Positions 1 to 11,039 of a stretch of DNA of 64,000 nucleotides are shown here, piece after piece (within the stretch, counting starts at the first letter, position 1; each line of letters begins with the position of its first letter). The stretch spans positions 4,476,320 through 4,540,319 of the forward strand of contig NW_006921538.1 in the NCBI RefSeq assembly GCF_000340215.1, given 5' to 3'. The notes under the pieces were generated by a model that was not told the origin of the DNA, did no database searches, and saw only the letters and a list, made by a program, of their open reading frames with translations. The DNA comes from Pseudocercospora fijiensis CIRAD86 (taxonomy: Eukaryota > Ascomycota > Dothideomycetes > Mycosphaerellales > Mycosphaerellaceae). Made by a program: the position numbers and the translations under genes.

Positions 1-176
1 GCCGAGGGCGAGAAGCACTCGTAAAATAGAGCGGGTACTATAAACCTACGTAGGAACCCCTAGACTATATCGCGGATACCTCCGCGCTAGACGACTTCGA
101 AGCGAAATATAGACAAATCGAGGAGAACGACGGGCCTCTAGGAGATTAGGAGAAGAGAGGAAAACGGAAGAAATAA
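1..176 (+). pseudogene. Gypsy (chromovirus) pol C-terminus with chromodomain, element Z
   Basis: C-terminal tail of a Ty3/Gypsy integrase carrying a chromodomain; the rest of the element lies left of the window. The + strand frame starting at base 5 reads a chromodomain end (VK*SGYYKPT*EPL, where * is TAG). The two TAG codons sit where the family has Trp (VKWxGY and TWEP), as RIP of TGG would produce. A charged tail follows and ends at a TAA at 174-176. Chromodomains of this kind direct chromovirus integrase to methylated-histone chromatin. Length before the window and the LTRs cannot be judged. Confidence is good for the domain, lower for the exact end. Confidence 0.72.
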
Positions 177-1600
177 CGCGGTAACCTAGAGTTTTTCCGC
201 GGAATAACGGGTTTATAGATTCTAGGGACTTTTACTAACTTCGGGAGTTTGGATTTTCTTACTAACTTATTAGACTTAGAATTACTAGAACACTAGAGAA
301 GGGAAACATAATTTAGAGCTAGGAAGAATTTTATTTAGGTATTTATAAGTAAGTGTCGGGTCTCCGCCCGAAATTAGAAGGTTACCTTAGGACTATAAAA
401 AAAAATAATAATAACATATCCGAAGCTACCTAGAAACCCCTAGAAAACCTACGGAAACCTTTACTCCTCTAGCGGACCTAGACGATTATTGCCGAGATAG
501 AGGGCGGTCGGAACGCTACTAAAAAAGAGAGGTTAGCGAGAGAAAGTCGAAGGGTAGCGAGGAACTTACGTCTAAGTCTATTAAGCTACGACATTAGCGA
601 CGGTGTTCGTTACCTCCGAGGCGATAGCGCTAAAACAAACGGTTAGCGAGGGTTTTATCGCGGGGAACGGAGAATCTTACCTAGACAACAACCCCTACGG
701 CTAGAGAGACTTAAGGGCTTTCTAGGCCTTAAGAACCTTAAGAAGCTCGGAGTGCTTCTCGGCGACATTAGCGCGGGTCGCGCGGGTATAGCTAGCGTAG
801 GCTACGTAGGCTATTTAAGGACTAAATAGTTAGCGAGAGATTTAATACGGGAATCGCGATAACTTATAGTAGGGCGTAGGCAATTCTCTTACGAGCGCAA
901 TTAGCGTAAGCCCTTAAGCTAGCGGGCTTAAGAAAGGTTAGCGGACCCCGCGATAAATCGGACAGGAACCTTATAGATTAGTCGGCGTAGTCTTCGCCGG
1001 AGTTATAGCAACTAACGCAGTAAATTCGACGAGCTATCTAGGATAAGTTAATTTTGCGAAGGGAACCGAGGAGGAAGGGGAGGGACTTGCGGTGTTAGTA
1101 GTAGTAGTAGTAGTAGAGGTATATATAAAGAAAAGAGGAAGAAGAAGAAGAAGAAGGAAATATTAATACTCCTAGAAGGCGACGCCGAAGTAAAGGTCGC
1201 GAAAGTAAAGGAAAGCGCGATTGTAAGTAAAGCGTTTAAAAGCGCAGTTACGGCGCGTTCTAGAAGGCGGTAAGTAGGTAAAAGAGCGCGGTTTAGCAGT
1301 CGCGAAGAAAGTTACAGTCGTTAAAACCCTAGGTATAGCAACCCCGACCGGAAAGTAGCGGAAACCCTAATCGCAAAGGAGGAAACTACGAGCGCGTTAC
1401 TCTAGAGAAGCTTAGATAGGTACAGATCTAACGAATAAAGTAATAGCGATAGAAACTACGGAGGGCTTTCTATCCCCGCTAAGGAAGGGGAGGAGGACGG
1501 GGGTAATGTAAAGGGCTACGCCCTAGGTAGAAAGCGCTAGCCTTAGGCATTCGGCCTACGCGACTCTAACCTACTACTTAGCGCTTAGCGCACCGCACAA
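177..1600. other. 3' region of element Z, no clear gene
   Basis: Beyond the pol stop there is no convincing LTR boundary. The stretch holds an A-run (about 398-416), a TAG trinucleotide run and a GAA run. On the - strand some open stretches rich in charged residues could be a degraded antisense ORF like those in elements W and V, but no Cys pattern was clear enough to call it. RIP signature is strong throughout. Confidence 0.4.
1096..1157. repeat. (TAG)n and (GAA)n microsatellites
   Basis: About seven TAG units at 1096-1117 and a GAA run at about 1137-1157, separated by a short AT-rich spacer. The TAG run could be a RIP-converted CAG/TGG run (inference). Confidence 0.85.
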
Positions 1601-1689
1601 AACTATTCGGATTTACGTAGATAGACTTAGCTCTTTATCGAACCTATTAAGTCTTATATCTAGTATCTACGTACGCGTTGCTTACCCGT

Positions 1690-2500
1690 AACAATATAGA
1701 AAGTAGGACCTATACGAACAAGCCTACTACGTTAGCGCTCTTCCGAGGCTTACCTAGGACCCTAGCTTTCGACTAGCACTATAGCGAGACCCTAGCTAGT
1801 AGACGACCTAGAGAGTCTAGGTCTACGACGAGATAAACATATTGAAGTTCGAATACAACCTATATCTCCTTAAGGCCCTAGTAGAAACTAGCCTTGCTAC
1901 CCTAGTATATACTAACCTATATAGGCGGCGAGGTATTAGATTTCTCGCCTAGGAGGCTATAGATAACGTTGCGAACTAGGGAGACAACGAATATAGGCTA
2001 TCCTTAATAAGAATACGAGATAGGCTTCGGCTTACCTAGATCGAATAAGAGGAGCTCCGCTATACCGCTAACTCTAAGGGCCTAGGCTTAAACCCCGGAG
2101 CTTTTAACGAACCCTTAGAAGCGGAGTAGGCTATAGAATGCAACGAAAATAGACTACTACTACCTTAGTAGGCCCGATAAACCTACAACTACTCGCGTAT
2201 AGCCTCCCTTTTACTCCTATTTACTCGCCTTATACCGAATTTTTTACTCGCTAGTACCCTTATTCGCGTATTTAAATAGATTATCGACGTATGCTAGGAT
2301 TGATTGTCCCTTTATATATTAGTAGCCGGATAGAGTACTACTACTAGAGCCTTATCGTTGCTTCTTTTCCTTTATACTATTACCGACGAGGGTAGGGGCT
2401 TTAGTAAGGAGCCCCTATCCTTAATAATATCCCTAGACCTGCTCCCCGGGGTAGTCTAAGTACTAGCCTATCCGCGGAGCGAGTAAATAATTTTAACTCG
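1690..2500 (+). pseudogene. Unassigned ORF relic
   Basis: A + strand frame stays readable if TAG is taken as a mutated sense codon. Recognisable pieces include VYDEIN...FEYNLYLLKALVETS around 1830-1890 and a charged stretch DNEYRLSLIRIRDRLRL around 1990-2030. The helical, Leu/Arg-rich composition resembles Gag-type capsid sequence, but no zinc knuckle, protease or polymerase motif is present and I do not recognise it. It lies between the Z pol end and the first X palindrome. It could belong to the + strand X copy or to an independent older insertion. Function is not assigned. Confidence 0.35.
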
Positions 2501-2693
2501 GTAAAAGGGGACCTGCTAGAAGCTCTACGTTACGCCTAGCTTACTAAAACCGAAGCCTACCCTACGGAGTAAGCCTAGGAAAACCTTACCTAACCTTAAA
2601 GATTTCCTTTGTTTAAAAAGCTTTCCTTTGTATTATTTCTATAGCCTACGCCGGCCGATATATCGAGGTTTCTAAGAATCCCGGGAGCTCCCG

Positions 2694-2720
2694 CCTATAG
2701 TAGCTAGCTAGCTAGGATAT
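2694..2720. repeat. Palindromic separator of element X (copy T4)
   Basis: CTATAG followed by TAGCTAGCTAGCTAG and GATAT. The TAGC run is self-complementary and the flanks partly extend the palindrome. The same motif recurs at 6767-6795, 10951-10980 and 14621-14648. This copy lies just upstream of the third ORF of X. Confidence 0.75.
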
Positions 2721-2820
2721 ATTGCGACTACTACTACTACCCCTATACTGCCCGGAGGAGCCCTTATAACTATGCCCTAATACGGTAGGGGTTAAAGCGG
2801 AGGGGTTAGTACGTTATATA

Positions 2821-5800
2821 ATGCCTAACTCCCTAGATCTAAGTGCTCTAGCCCTACGCCTTCGGATCTCGCTACTACGCGAATTACCTAGGCCTCTAGA
2901 GATATCGCCGCTACCTGCTACTAACCCTTTACTTCCTTTAGGATACGTGCCTTACTTTCGGACCTATATACAAACGCGCGTATACGCGTAAGGTAGGTGC
3001 CTCCCGTCCCTTCCCGCGTATCCGCGCTATTACTACGATAAAAAGGCGATCTTTCTCGCGCCTAAACTTCTTTACAAATAAACATACCTATACCGCCCTT
3101 TCCTCGACAAAGCGATAGGCGCTTATAGCAAATACTACCCTCCTTAATTAACTATTAAAGACCCGCAAACCCCTACCTCCTCTACGCGACCTAATACGCA
3201 AAACCCCCCTACTGCCTCGCAAGCGCGCAATAGTAGAAGCCTCTAGTCGAGACCTTATTACGAGCGTAGCCTATAGCGGTATTTCCTACCTTCCTTCCGA
3301 CTAGCGACTAAGCAATTACAATACCCTACTCGAATAGGTGCAATATCTTTAATCCGCTAACCTGTCCCGCTAAACTAAAGTAGATATAATCTACGACAAC
3401 CTAGGAAGTATTAACAACTTTATTAAAGGCACCGAGCTAACCTGTTATCGGCTTAAGGAGGCGCTCTTTAAAGGACTACCGAAAGAAATAGGAGATATTC
3501 TTCGTAACCGAGGATCTACTATAGTACAGGCCCTCGAGTAGCATATAGGTAACGAATTTGCTGCCCTATAAGCCGCCGCTACTTATAGGAAGGCTACGGA
3601 AGATCGCCGTAAGAACGATATTGCTAACAGTCCTATATTCTTTAGGAACTACCTAGACCTCTATAATATCCGAGGTAATACCGTAAAAGAAATAGCTCGA
3701 GTCTTTAGGCTATAGAAGGATAGAAAGCTTAACAACTACGTAAACTTTAAGGACGCTAGCTAGGTTTCCGAAATTTAGCTAGTTCTTCGTATCCTAAGTA
3801 ATTACCTATACCGCCGAACGCTTAGGGCGAGATAGGGACGGGCAGATGTTAATACCGTTACTATTACTACTAAGGACTACGTAGTAGATAAGGAGGACGA
3901 CACTCGTAAGGAGGGTAAGAATAAATTCTTCTCCTAGAGAACGGAGGCTAGCAAGGCGAAGCTTAAGGCTATCGGTATTCGAATTAGCTAATACGAAGGC
4001 CCTCCTATAATTGCTATTACTCCTAACGGGCGCCCTTTTTCGAGACCGCTAGGTAGCTATATTAAAGGCACTACTTCTAGGACCCTAGGGCTTAATATCC
4101 CTCGATCCCGTATAGGTATATATAAGCGAATTGGCATACCTATTAGATTACTAGTTATATATAACCCGGCTAGCGACCCTTTAGCTAGATAGGACAACTA
4201 GTAGCTGTTACCCGCTCGCCCTACTTAGCCTATCGGCTCTCGCTAAAATACGCCTCTATAACGTAATACGACTCGCCCTAATCTCCTAGTCGAAAACTCT
4301 ACTTTACTACCCGATCGGACTAGTAGTAGGAGTAGTAATAATAGCCTTGCTCTAGGGGCTCCGCCTACTCGTCGAATTCGGACTACTATGCCTATCCCCC
4401 CTCTAGGAAGGACCCGTAGATCGAACAGACTTAATAAGCCGAGTAGAGATCTTGCCGCACCCCTCGAGGAGAACCTAACCGACGACCTTAATACCTTAGG
4501 ACCTAAGCGGGGAGGCACTATATACTATAAGGAGCTAACCCCCGATAAGGACACTTATATTAGAAACAGCCTAGCCTACTATAGCTATAATAGATTCTCG
4601 GAAGCCGACCGTAGTGCTTTAATATAGTACGATAGTAAATCTAATAACGCTACGTAGGGAAGAGCAATTGCCCTAGTTGTAACTGCCCCTTACCCGCCTT
4701 GCTATACTTATACCCGCTACCTGTTTAGAATAGTAGTTAGGTTTCGAGGAAAAGTTAGTCGAGAGCAGATAATAGAAACCTTAAGTAGCCCTAGATATAA
4801 GTACCGGAACGACCTTCTCCGCCTTCGAAATAAGAGACCTAACCTGTTTCGGAAGACTCGCTGTCCTCCTATCCCTAGCGACTACCTTAGACTATATCGC
4901 TTTTTCCCTAAGGCCTATAGTTACGAGAACAAGACATATAACCCTTTAACTATTAAACGCGTTACCCTAGCGATTGCTGCTAAGATTCGTAAGGCCTTCT
5001 CCCGTATAGGAGTAATAACAAAGGCTAGCTAGGATGCCTAGGCAAGAGATAGTACTGTTACCTTAGATAGTATTACGAGCGACAAAGGCTCTACTAAACT
5101 ATATAGAGCGGCCGTCTTCGGTTAGTATAATAATAAGAAAGTCGAAGTCGCCGCGGCCCCTCTACCCTTCGGAAAGATGTCCCTATCTAACTAGTTTAAG
5201 CTAGAGGCTACAATGTACCTTTAGTATTAGCGTATAGTTAACGGAGTCTCGAACAAGGGTTAGCTTCGAACCGCCTTCTATTCTAGGTTCTAGCAGATCT
5301 GCCGAGGAGACCCTATCTACTAGCTCCTCTACGGCCTTACCCGCCCTAACTACGCTCTTAACCTAATCTCCTACCCGTACTACGCTAAGATAACTCAACC
5401 TAGTAACGGCGGTTCGACCGAGTTTGCCTATATTAACTAGTATCCTCTCGATCTCTAAGAAGGTATTACTACAAACTAAGTTTAAGGCTCCGTATCCTTC
5501 CTTCCTAAAACGGTAGAGACTACTACGAAGGTCTTCGCTAGGATCTACTAACTAGAAGTCTTTAATAAATAGTATAAGGAACTTAAGATCCTTCGCTAGG
5601 AAAAGGGCCCTATATACGCCCCTCGGGGTTATATTCTCTCTATTAACTACAATATATATTGCCTAAACACTAAGATAGAGAATACCCTTAATAACTTTAT
5701 TAAGAACGAGCTAAAAGGCAAGTATCGAAATGTAGGCTAGGAGCAGTACCCGGTCGGTGCCCTTAGAGTATACCTAACCCTTCCCTATCTTCTATACGGC

Positions 5801-6760
5801 GCTTAGGCATTACCGAAGAACACTAAGAGGATAACTATACTCCCCTAGTTCTACCGATACGACTTAGTAACTAGAAAGCTCGATTACGAAGCTAGAGGTA
5901 CGTTTTAGGAACTCGCCGCTACCTATCGAGACCTTCTTCCTAGCCCTACCTCGCCCTCTAGTCTTATAAACAAGTACGGTGCCCCTCCGTACGCGTTCCC
6001 GGCTATAGTGCGCCTACGTAATAATAACCTAATCTTAGAAGCCCTCGTCGGTCGATTAAAGTAGAACGATACTATAGTATAGTAATATATTCGAAGACTC
6101 TTTCGCAACCTTAACTAAGAAGGCTCCTTATATATACTCGAGAACTATTTAAAGTAGTATCGCAAGGATATAGCGTCGGTATACTCTAAGATGTTAAGTA
6201 AGGTTATTCGGCTCGAGTAGGAACGTTTCGGGGAGAAATCATTCTTTAAGGCTCTTATATAGTCTTTAAAAGACTAGAGTTATATCCTAAACAATAGCGA
6301 AGATCGGTATATACGCCTAAACTAGGATAATTTCTACCGATATTAGCCTACGCCTAATACTAGGGAGGAGTTTAATTAGGGAGGCTAGGGATTTATATAC
6401 TAATAGGAACCTAGTAAGGCAGACCTTCCTACTAACTAGCGGCAGTCTAGCGCCCCTTTAGCGAAACCTGCTACCTACGCTTCGAAGGTCTCTACTCCTA
6501 GTAGAGTACTCCCGAACGTTAACTCCTAGTAGCTTAGTACCCCTAAGAAACAGCCTCCTTAGCTATCTTCTTTAAAGCAGCCTACGAACCCTATAGCTAA
6601 TCCGAATAAGCGACAGACCCGCTAGGACATACGGGCTAAGGCGACGCGGACCTAGGCTCTTATCGACTAATTTAACTAGTAGGGGCGAGGAGGCAATTAT
6701 AGCGGCTAGGGCCGTAGAGGTAACTATAGTAGACTAGCGACTCGTAGTAGAAAGAAATAA
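2821..6760 (+). pseudogene. Large third ORF of Gypsy family X, unknown product
   Basis: A + strand ORF relic of about 1,310 codons. It begins at an ATG that survived (MPNSLDLSAL), carries a Thr/Pro/Ser/Asn-rich segment near 3150-3230, and then continues in a frame reading LPRKRAIVEASS and DIIYDNLGSINNF, so a frameshift is likely near 3200. A second Arg/Ser/Pro-rich stretch lies at about 4190-4500. The tail is basic and Gly/Arg-rich (GRGGNYSG*GRRGNY, about 6690-6725) and ends in RKK plus a TAA, a stop RIP does not readily make. In-frame stops are otherwise nearly all TAG. No polymerase, protease, integrase or membrane segment was recognised. The RGG-like tail suggests nucleic-acid binding (inference). 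It is flanked by palindromes T4 and T3 and followed by a PPT and LTR, so it occupies the place of a post-pol third ORF. Confidence 0.55.
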
Positions 6761-6766
6761 GTAATA

Positions 6767-6795
6767 GGGTATAGTAGCTAGCTAGCTAGGATACC
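6767..6795. repeat. Palindromic separator of element X (copy T3)
   Basis: GGGTATAG plus TAGCTAGCTAGCTAG plus GATACC, a near-perfect palindrome 7 bp after the stop of the third ORF of X. Same motif as T4, T2 and T1. Confidence 0.78.
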
Positions 6796-6889
6796 GTTAT
6801 AGGATAGTTAGTTTGGTTTCTTTGTATGTTTAAGGTTTTTCAGTCCGGGAGGTAAGGAAGCGTTAGTCTAAGGGCAGACTTCTTAGTCT

Positions 6890-6900
6890 AGGAGGGAAAA
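6890..6900 (+). other. Polypurine tract of X LTR (+ strand copy)
   Basis: AGGAGGGAAAA immediately precedes the TG that opens the LTR. This is the normal plus-strand priming site and fixes the left LTR as a 3' LTR in + orientation, in line with the upstream + strand ORF. Confidence 0.7.
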
Positions 6901-7257
6901 TGTAGTAGGGAAACCCGGCTTAGCACTTGTATATATACTTGTACCCCCTCTCCTTGTTTTTGTACTCTAGAATATACAACAACCTTTATAATTAGATAAC
7001 ATATATATACAATATAAGGGGACACAGCTACGACAATATATAGCAAGAAGGATATAGGAAATGTACCTAATCTAGCTATAATGTAGCCCTCCCTACGGCT
7101 ATTCTCTTCTCTTTAATATTTTATAACGCCTCCCCTTCGAAGTATATAATACTACGCCGACCCCTCGCAGTTATCTAAGAGATACTAAGTACTAGGCCTA
7201 TAGTATACAGTTCCCTATATATGTACCTCTACCTACGACCTACTCGTCCCGCCTATA
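6901..7257 (+). repeat. LTR of element X, left copy (+ orientation)
   Basis: A 357-bp sequence opening TGTAGTAGGG and closing CGCCTATA (RIP-altered TG...CA). It matches 15159-15517 over its whole length, but in inverted orientation. Differences are mostly C:G to T:A transitions. In + orientation it is the 3' LTR of the third-ORF block. It abuts the pol C-terminus of the - strand X block directly, so the two blocks meet tail to tail. Confidence 0.8.
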
Positions 7258-7269
7258 CTAGCTATCGTC

Positions 7270-10200
7270 CCTAGACTCGGAGGACTTAGACTAGCTATCT
7301 CTATCTGCCTCGACTTCTTTATTAATAGGTTCGTTATCCGTCGTAGTAGCGTTTTTACCCGAGATCCGGTTAGGTCGGAATAGAGGTACTTCCTTTAGTC
7401 GATCGCGTAGAAAGGTAATAGCTAGATTAGTCCTATTAAGTTCCGTAAGGTAGTATAAGGTCCTAGAGGGAGTAATCCCTATAATACGAAAGGGGCCCTT
7501 CTAGCGAAAGGCAAGCTTACTAGACCTCGAGTATTCGATTTCGCTCCTAGTAATAAGTATAAGGGATCTAATCTTAAGGGGAGCGTTAGATACTACTCCT
7601 TTTTCGTCGTACTAGCGAGCATTCTCCTCGCGAGTCCTCTTTAGCTAAAGGGCCGCCTCTTCGTTATCGTTAGGTATATATACTAGTTGCTAAGTACGGT
7701 ATATAAGTAACGAGGTAGTATCGCGTATAGTATCCTAGTCGACTTTTTAGAAGGTTCGGTAGGTATTCTCGATAGGAAGGATAACGTCGGCCCCTCTATA
7801 TATAACTTCTATAGGCGTTCTTCTAGTCGTTCGTCGGTATATCGTTCGGTCGGCCTATAGGACAGGTAGGACGTATTTTCTCTAACCCTTTATAGTGCCG
7901 TTCGTTAGTTTAGAAAGGGTAGCTAGAATAGGTCGGTTTCTAACTTCGATTTAACTATTTGCCTTCGGGTAGTATAGGGAAATCCGTACCCGGTACGTAG
8001 CTATTCGCTTAAGCAATTCCTTAGTATCCTTCCGATTCTTAGATCCGTTATCTATAACGAATTTATCCGGATAGCTATATCGGCAATAGACCTCTTCGTA
8101 TAAGAACTTAGCTATTTAGTATATACTAACCAACTTGCCCGAGTAGTTAAATATCCTCCCCTCTACCTAGCCGCTAACAACCTTACGCGCTAAGGTAATA
8201 GACCCCTTATTGTCGATATAAAGCATATCGGCAACCTAGCGACGGCTAATAACTCGAATATAGGTAGGGTAAAGCGTCCTAGCAATCTTGTATCCCTCTC
8301 GTATCCGGCATATACGATAGGACCGAACCTATATAGCGATTTAGGACTACATTCTATACTAGAAGTACCTTTTCGAGGCTAGATAGTATACTGCCTCCCG
8401 GCCTTTATAGCTATAATCCTCGTAAAGTAATTAGATAATTTCCTCCCTAGCCTTTTCGCTATTAATTACTCGTTAAAGGGGATAATTCGGATAACGCTAG
8501 TAGAAAAGGAGCCTATCCTTAATAATATGCTTCTAGGTAGTACGTCGAACCCTTCGGGCTTCGCTTCGAGAGATGTCTTATAGAAAGCGAAGGGTCGACT
8601 TAAAGTATCCGATAAGAAGCGATTCTCGAGACTAATATTCGTTCTCGTTAAGGAAGCTAGACTTAGCTAAGGGATCGACAGGCTTAGTCTATACTATACT
8701 ATAAAAGAAGTCGTTATCGATTATATTATCGTCGTCGATTTAGTTATCTCGTTCGACGATGTCTTCTTTAGTAGGGTTACGACGGGATAGACTATTAGCC
8801 GTAGAGTGCTTCCGCCCGGGGATATACTTAACTTCGAAGTCGAATAGTCGGATCTAGGCTACCTAGCGAGCTATTACCGAGTTAGGGAGGTCCGAGGCGG
8901 ATTTATTAAGCTAGTAGATAAGGGTAGTAGCATCGATTTCGATCCGAAAGTACTACCTAACGAGATACTTCTTAGACTTCTTTAGTAGTTTAAGTACGAT
9001 AAGGCACTCTCGTTTACTAGTATTATATCGGGCTTTACTTTCGGTCTAAAGACCGCTTTCGTACCGAATAGGGTAACGCTTCTTTATATTGTCCCTTTCG
9101 TACTAGTTTAGGCTACTACTATATCCGGATCTACTCGCGTCTAATAGAAGGATAATTAACCTAGTACCCTTAGTATAATCGATCGAGATAAGAGTAGGGG
9201 TAGTAGTTAGCGCAGCCTTTAAGGTATCTATAGCGACTTGCTAATCCGGTCCCTATAAGAATTCGATATCGGCCTTTAGGAGGCAGAAGAGTAGTCTTAC
9301 TATTATTACGAAGCCCTCGATCTAGATACGGTAGTAGATACAAACCCTAAGGAAGGCCCGTACGCTAGAGTAGTTCTTAGGTACTAGCTATGCGACAATC
9401 TTTGCAACTTTCTCTATATTAGGGTATCTTCCGGAAATATTAACAACGTAGCCGATATACTTTAGCTTTTTATAGAGGAACTAAGATTTTAGACCTAAAA
9501 TAGTATACCTAGTACGCTTAATGTCTATAAGAATACTATCTATCTATTAAATATACTTAGTAACGAACCTTCTTAGGCTAGGTTCGACCTCTTTATTATT
9601 ATATCGGGTCTTCGGGCCCTTAATACTAATGTCGTCGATAAACGGCCTCGTACGGTAGGAAATGTAGTTAAAAAGGATTCTTATTACTACTCGGACAAAC
9701 TAGGTAACGGAGTTTGTCGCTCCTTACGGAAGGGTAGTTATTCGTATAAGGCTAAGCGGGGTATTAAAGGCAGTTATATCTCGATCGGCCTCGTAAAGCG
9801 GGACTTAGTCGTATCTAGAAAAGAAATCGATTAGGGACGAGATAGTATAGTTAGTAAAATCCTCGGTAAAGCTATTAGTATTAGGAGGAAGGTTTCCGTC
9901 CTATATTATATAGCGGTTTAGCTCTATAGTAGCGTTAATTAGGCGATATTTCTTAGTTCCTTTCTTCTAGACTAAGAACTATAGGTTCCGGTATACTCCT
10001 TCGCTAACTTTAAGTACCCTATTCGCAATTCGCTCTCGGATTATTTCTTCTATAGTGTTTACTAGGCTAGGCTAGAGGCGGAAGGTTGGTTTTCTCTAGG
10101 GTTTATAAGGAATTGTTCGGATCCGTTAGGGAGGTACTATATCCGCGTCGACCCTTCTATTTTCGGCAAAGCTCTAGATAAGGGCTTTCTCTCTATTATA

Positions 10201-10945
10201 AAGCATTTCGTAGAATAGATCTAGCTCCTTAGGAAGAAGTTCTATTCTAATAAGAAGCTTTACTTTCCTTTCCTTAGTTAGGCGCGAGCCGCGTAGTATA
10301 TCTAAGAACTTCTTAATTAGGTACTTCTAGTTATATAGCCCGGTTCTAGGCGGAAGTAACGCTTCTCGAGTAAGCCGTTTCTTTTTCTAGTAAGGGTTAC
10401 TACCGGTCGTTACACTCCCGGTTATCGTAGTGCTAGCTTCTATAGGTCTTACTTTGTCTACCTTTTTCTTATATATACTATAAACTCCGACCGTACGGCT
10501 AGTATCCGAATCTTCCTTAAGCATTTTCTTAATAGATAGTAGCTAGGTAGGGAACCTTCGAAAGCTCTAAAACCTATAGTACTGCTTATACTAGTTATAA
10601 AACCTATTCGCTTCCGACTACTAAAGGATTGCCGCCTAGTCGTTACGAGTTATAGGCTCGAGAATCGCCTCCGTACGCCCGAGCTAAGCAAGGCTAATCG
10701 TCGGATATAGCTAGGAAGGATCTTCGAGAAAGGACTAGCGTTATATAGCTAGGACCGGTACGTTGTCGTATACCTGCTCCTAGATAGGGTGCCTAGCTAG
10801 GCGGCTTTTATATAGGGTACTACTAGAGGGCAATTATAGGGACGCGGGAATGCTAGGCCTACCGGGAATGCCGGGATAAGCCGGGGCTAGTCTAAGCGAG
10901 GTCGGAAAAGATAGCAGGAGCGGGGGTAGGCCGACTACTAGACTA
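7270..10945 (-). pseudogene. Gypsy pol of element X: RT, RNase H, integrase
   Basis: RIP-decayed pol of about 1,220 codons. In order on the - strand: RT with an intact catalytic motif FIDDISIKGPKTRYN (about 9590-9645), which is the DDIxxKGP type; RNase H with a DAS motif and the tail IPGRKHSTANSLSRR (about 8770-8830); integrase with an HHCC-like block and a catalytic core ADMLYIDNKGS (about 8180-8220) and IDNGS plus KELL (about 8020-8060). An acidic, Ser-rich tail reaches about 7270. No chromodomain was seen. Protease is not here but at the end of the gag block, with palindrome T2 between them. Nearly all stops are TAG. Same clade as Y pol, judging by the shared RT motif and spacing. Confidence 0.85.
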
Positions 10946-10950
10946 ATTAA

Positions 10951-10980
10951 TATACCCTAGCTAGCTAGCTAGTATACCCT
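10951..10980. repeat. Palindromic separator of element X (copy T2), between gag-PR and pol
   Basis: TATACCCTAGCTAGCTAG continuing to CTAGTATACCCT. It lies in the short gap between the protease end of the gag ORF and the start of pol. Confidence 0.78.
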
Positions 10981-11039
10981 AGGGTTACTATCCTTTTTAC
11001 TATATAACCCTATAATAACATTTCTTATTAAACAATAGG

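Noticed and set aside
4243..4518. 91-codon - strand open frame
   Set aside because: Low-complexity Leu/Arg shadow of the + strand third ORF of X.
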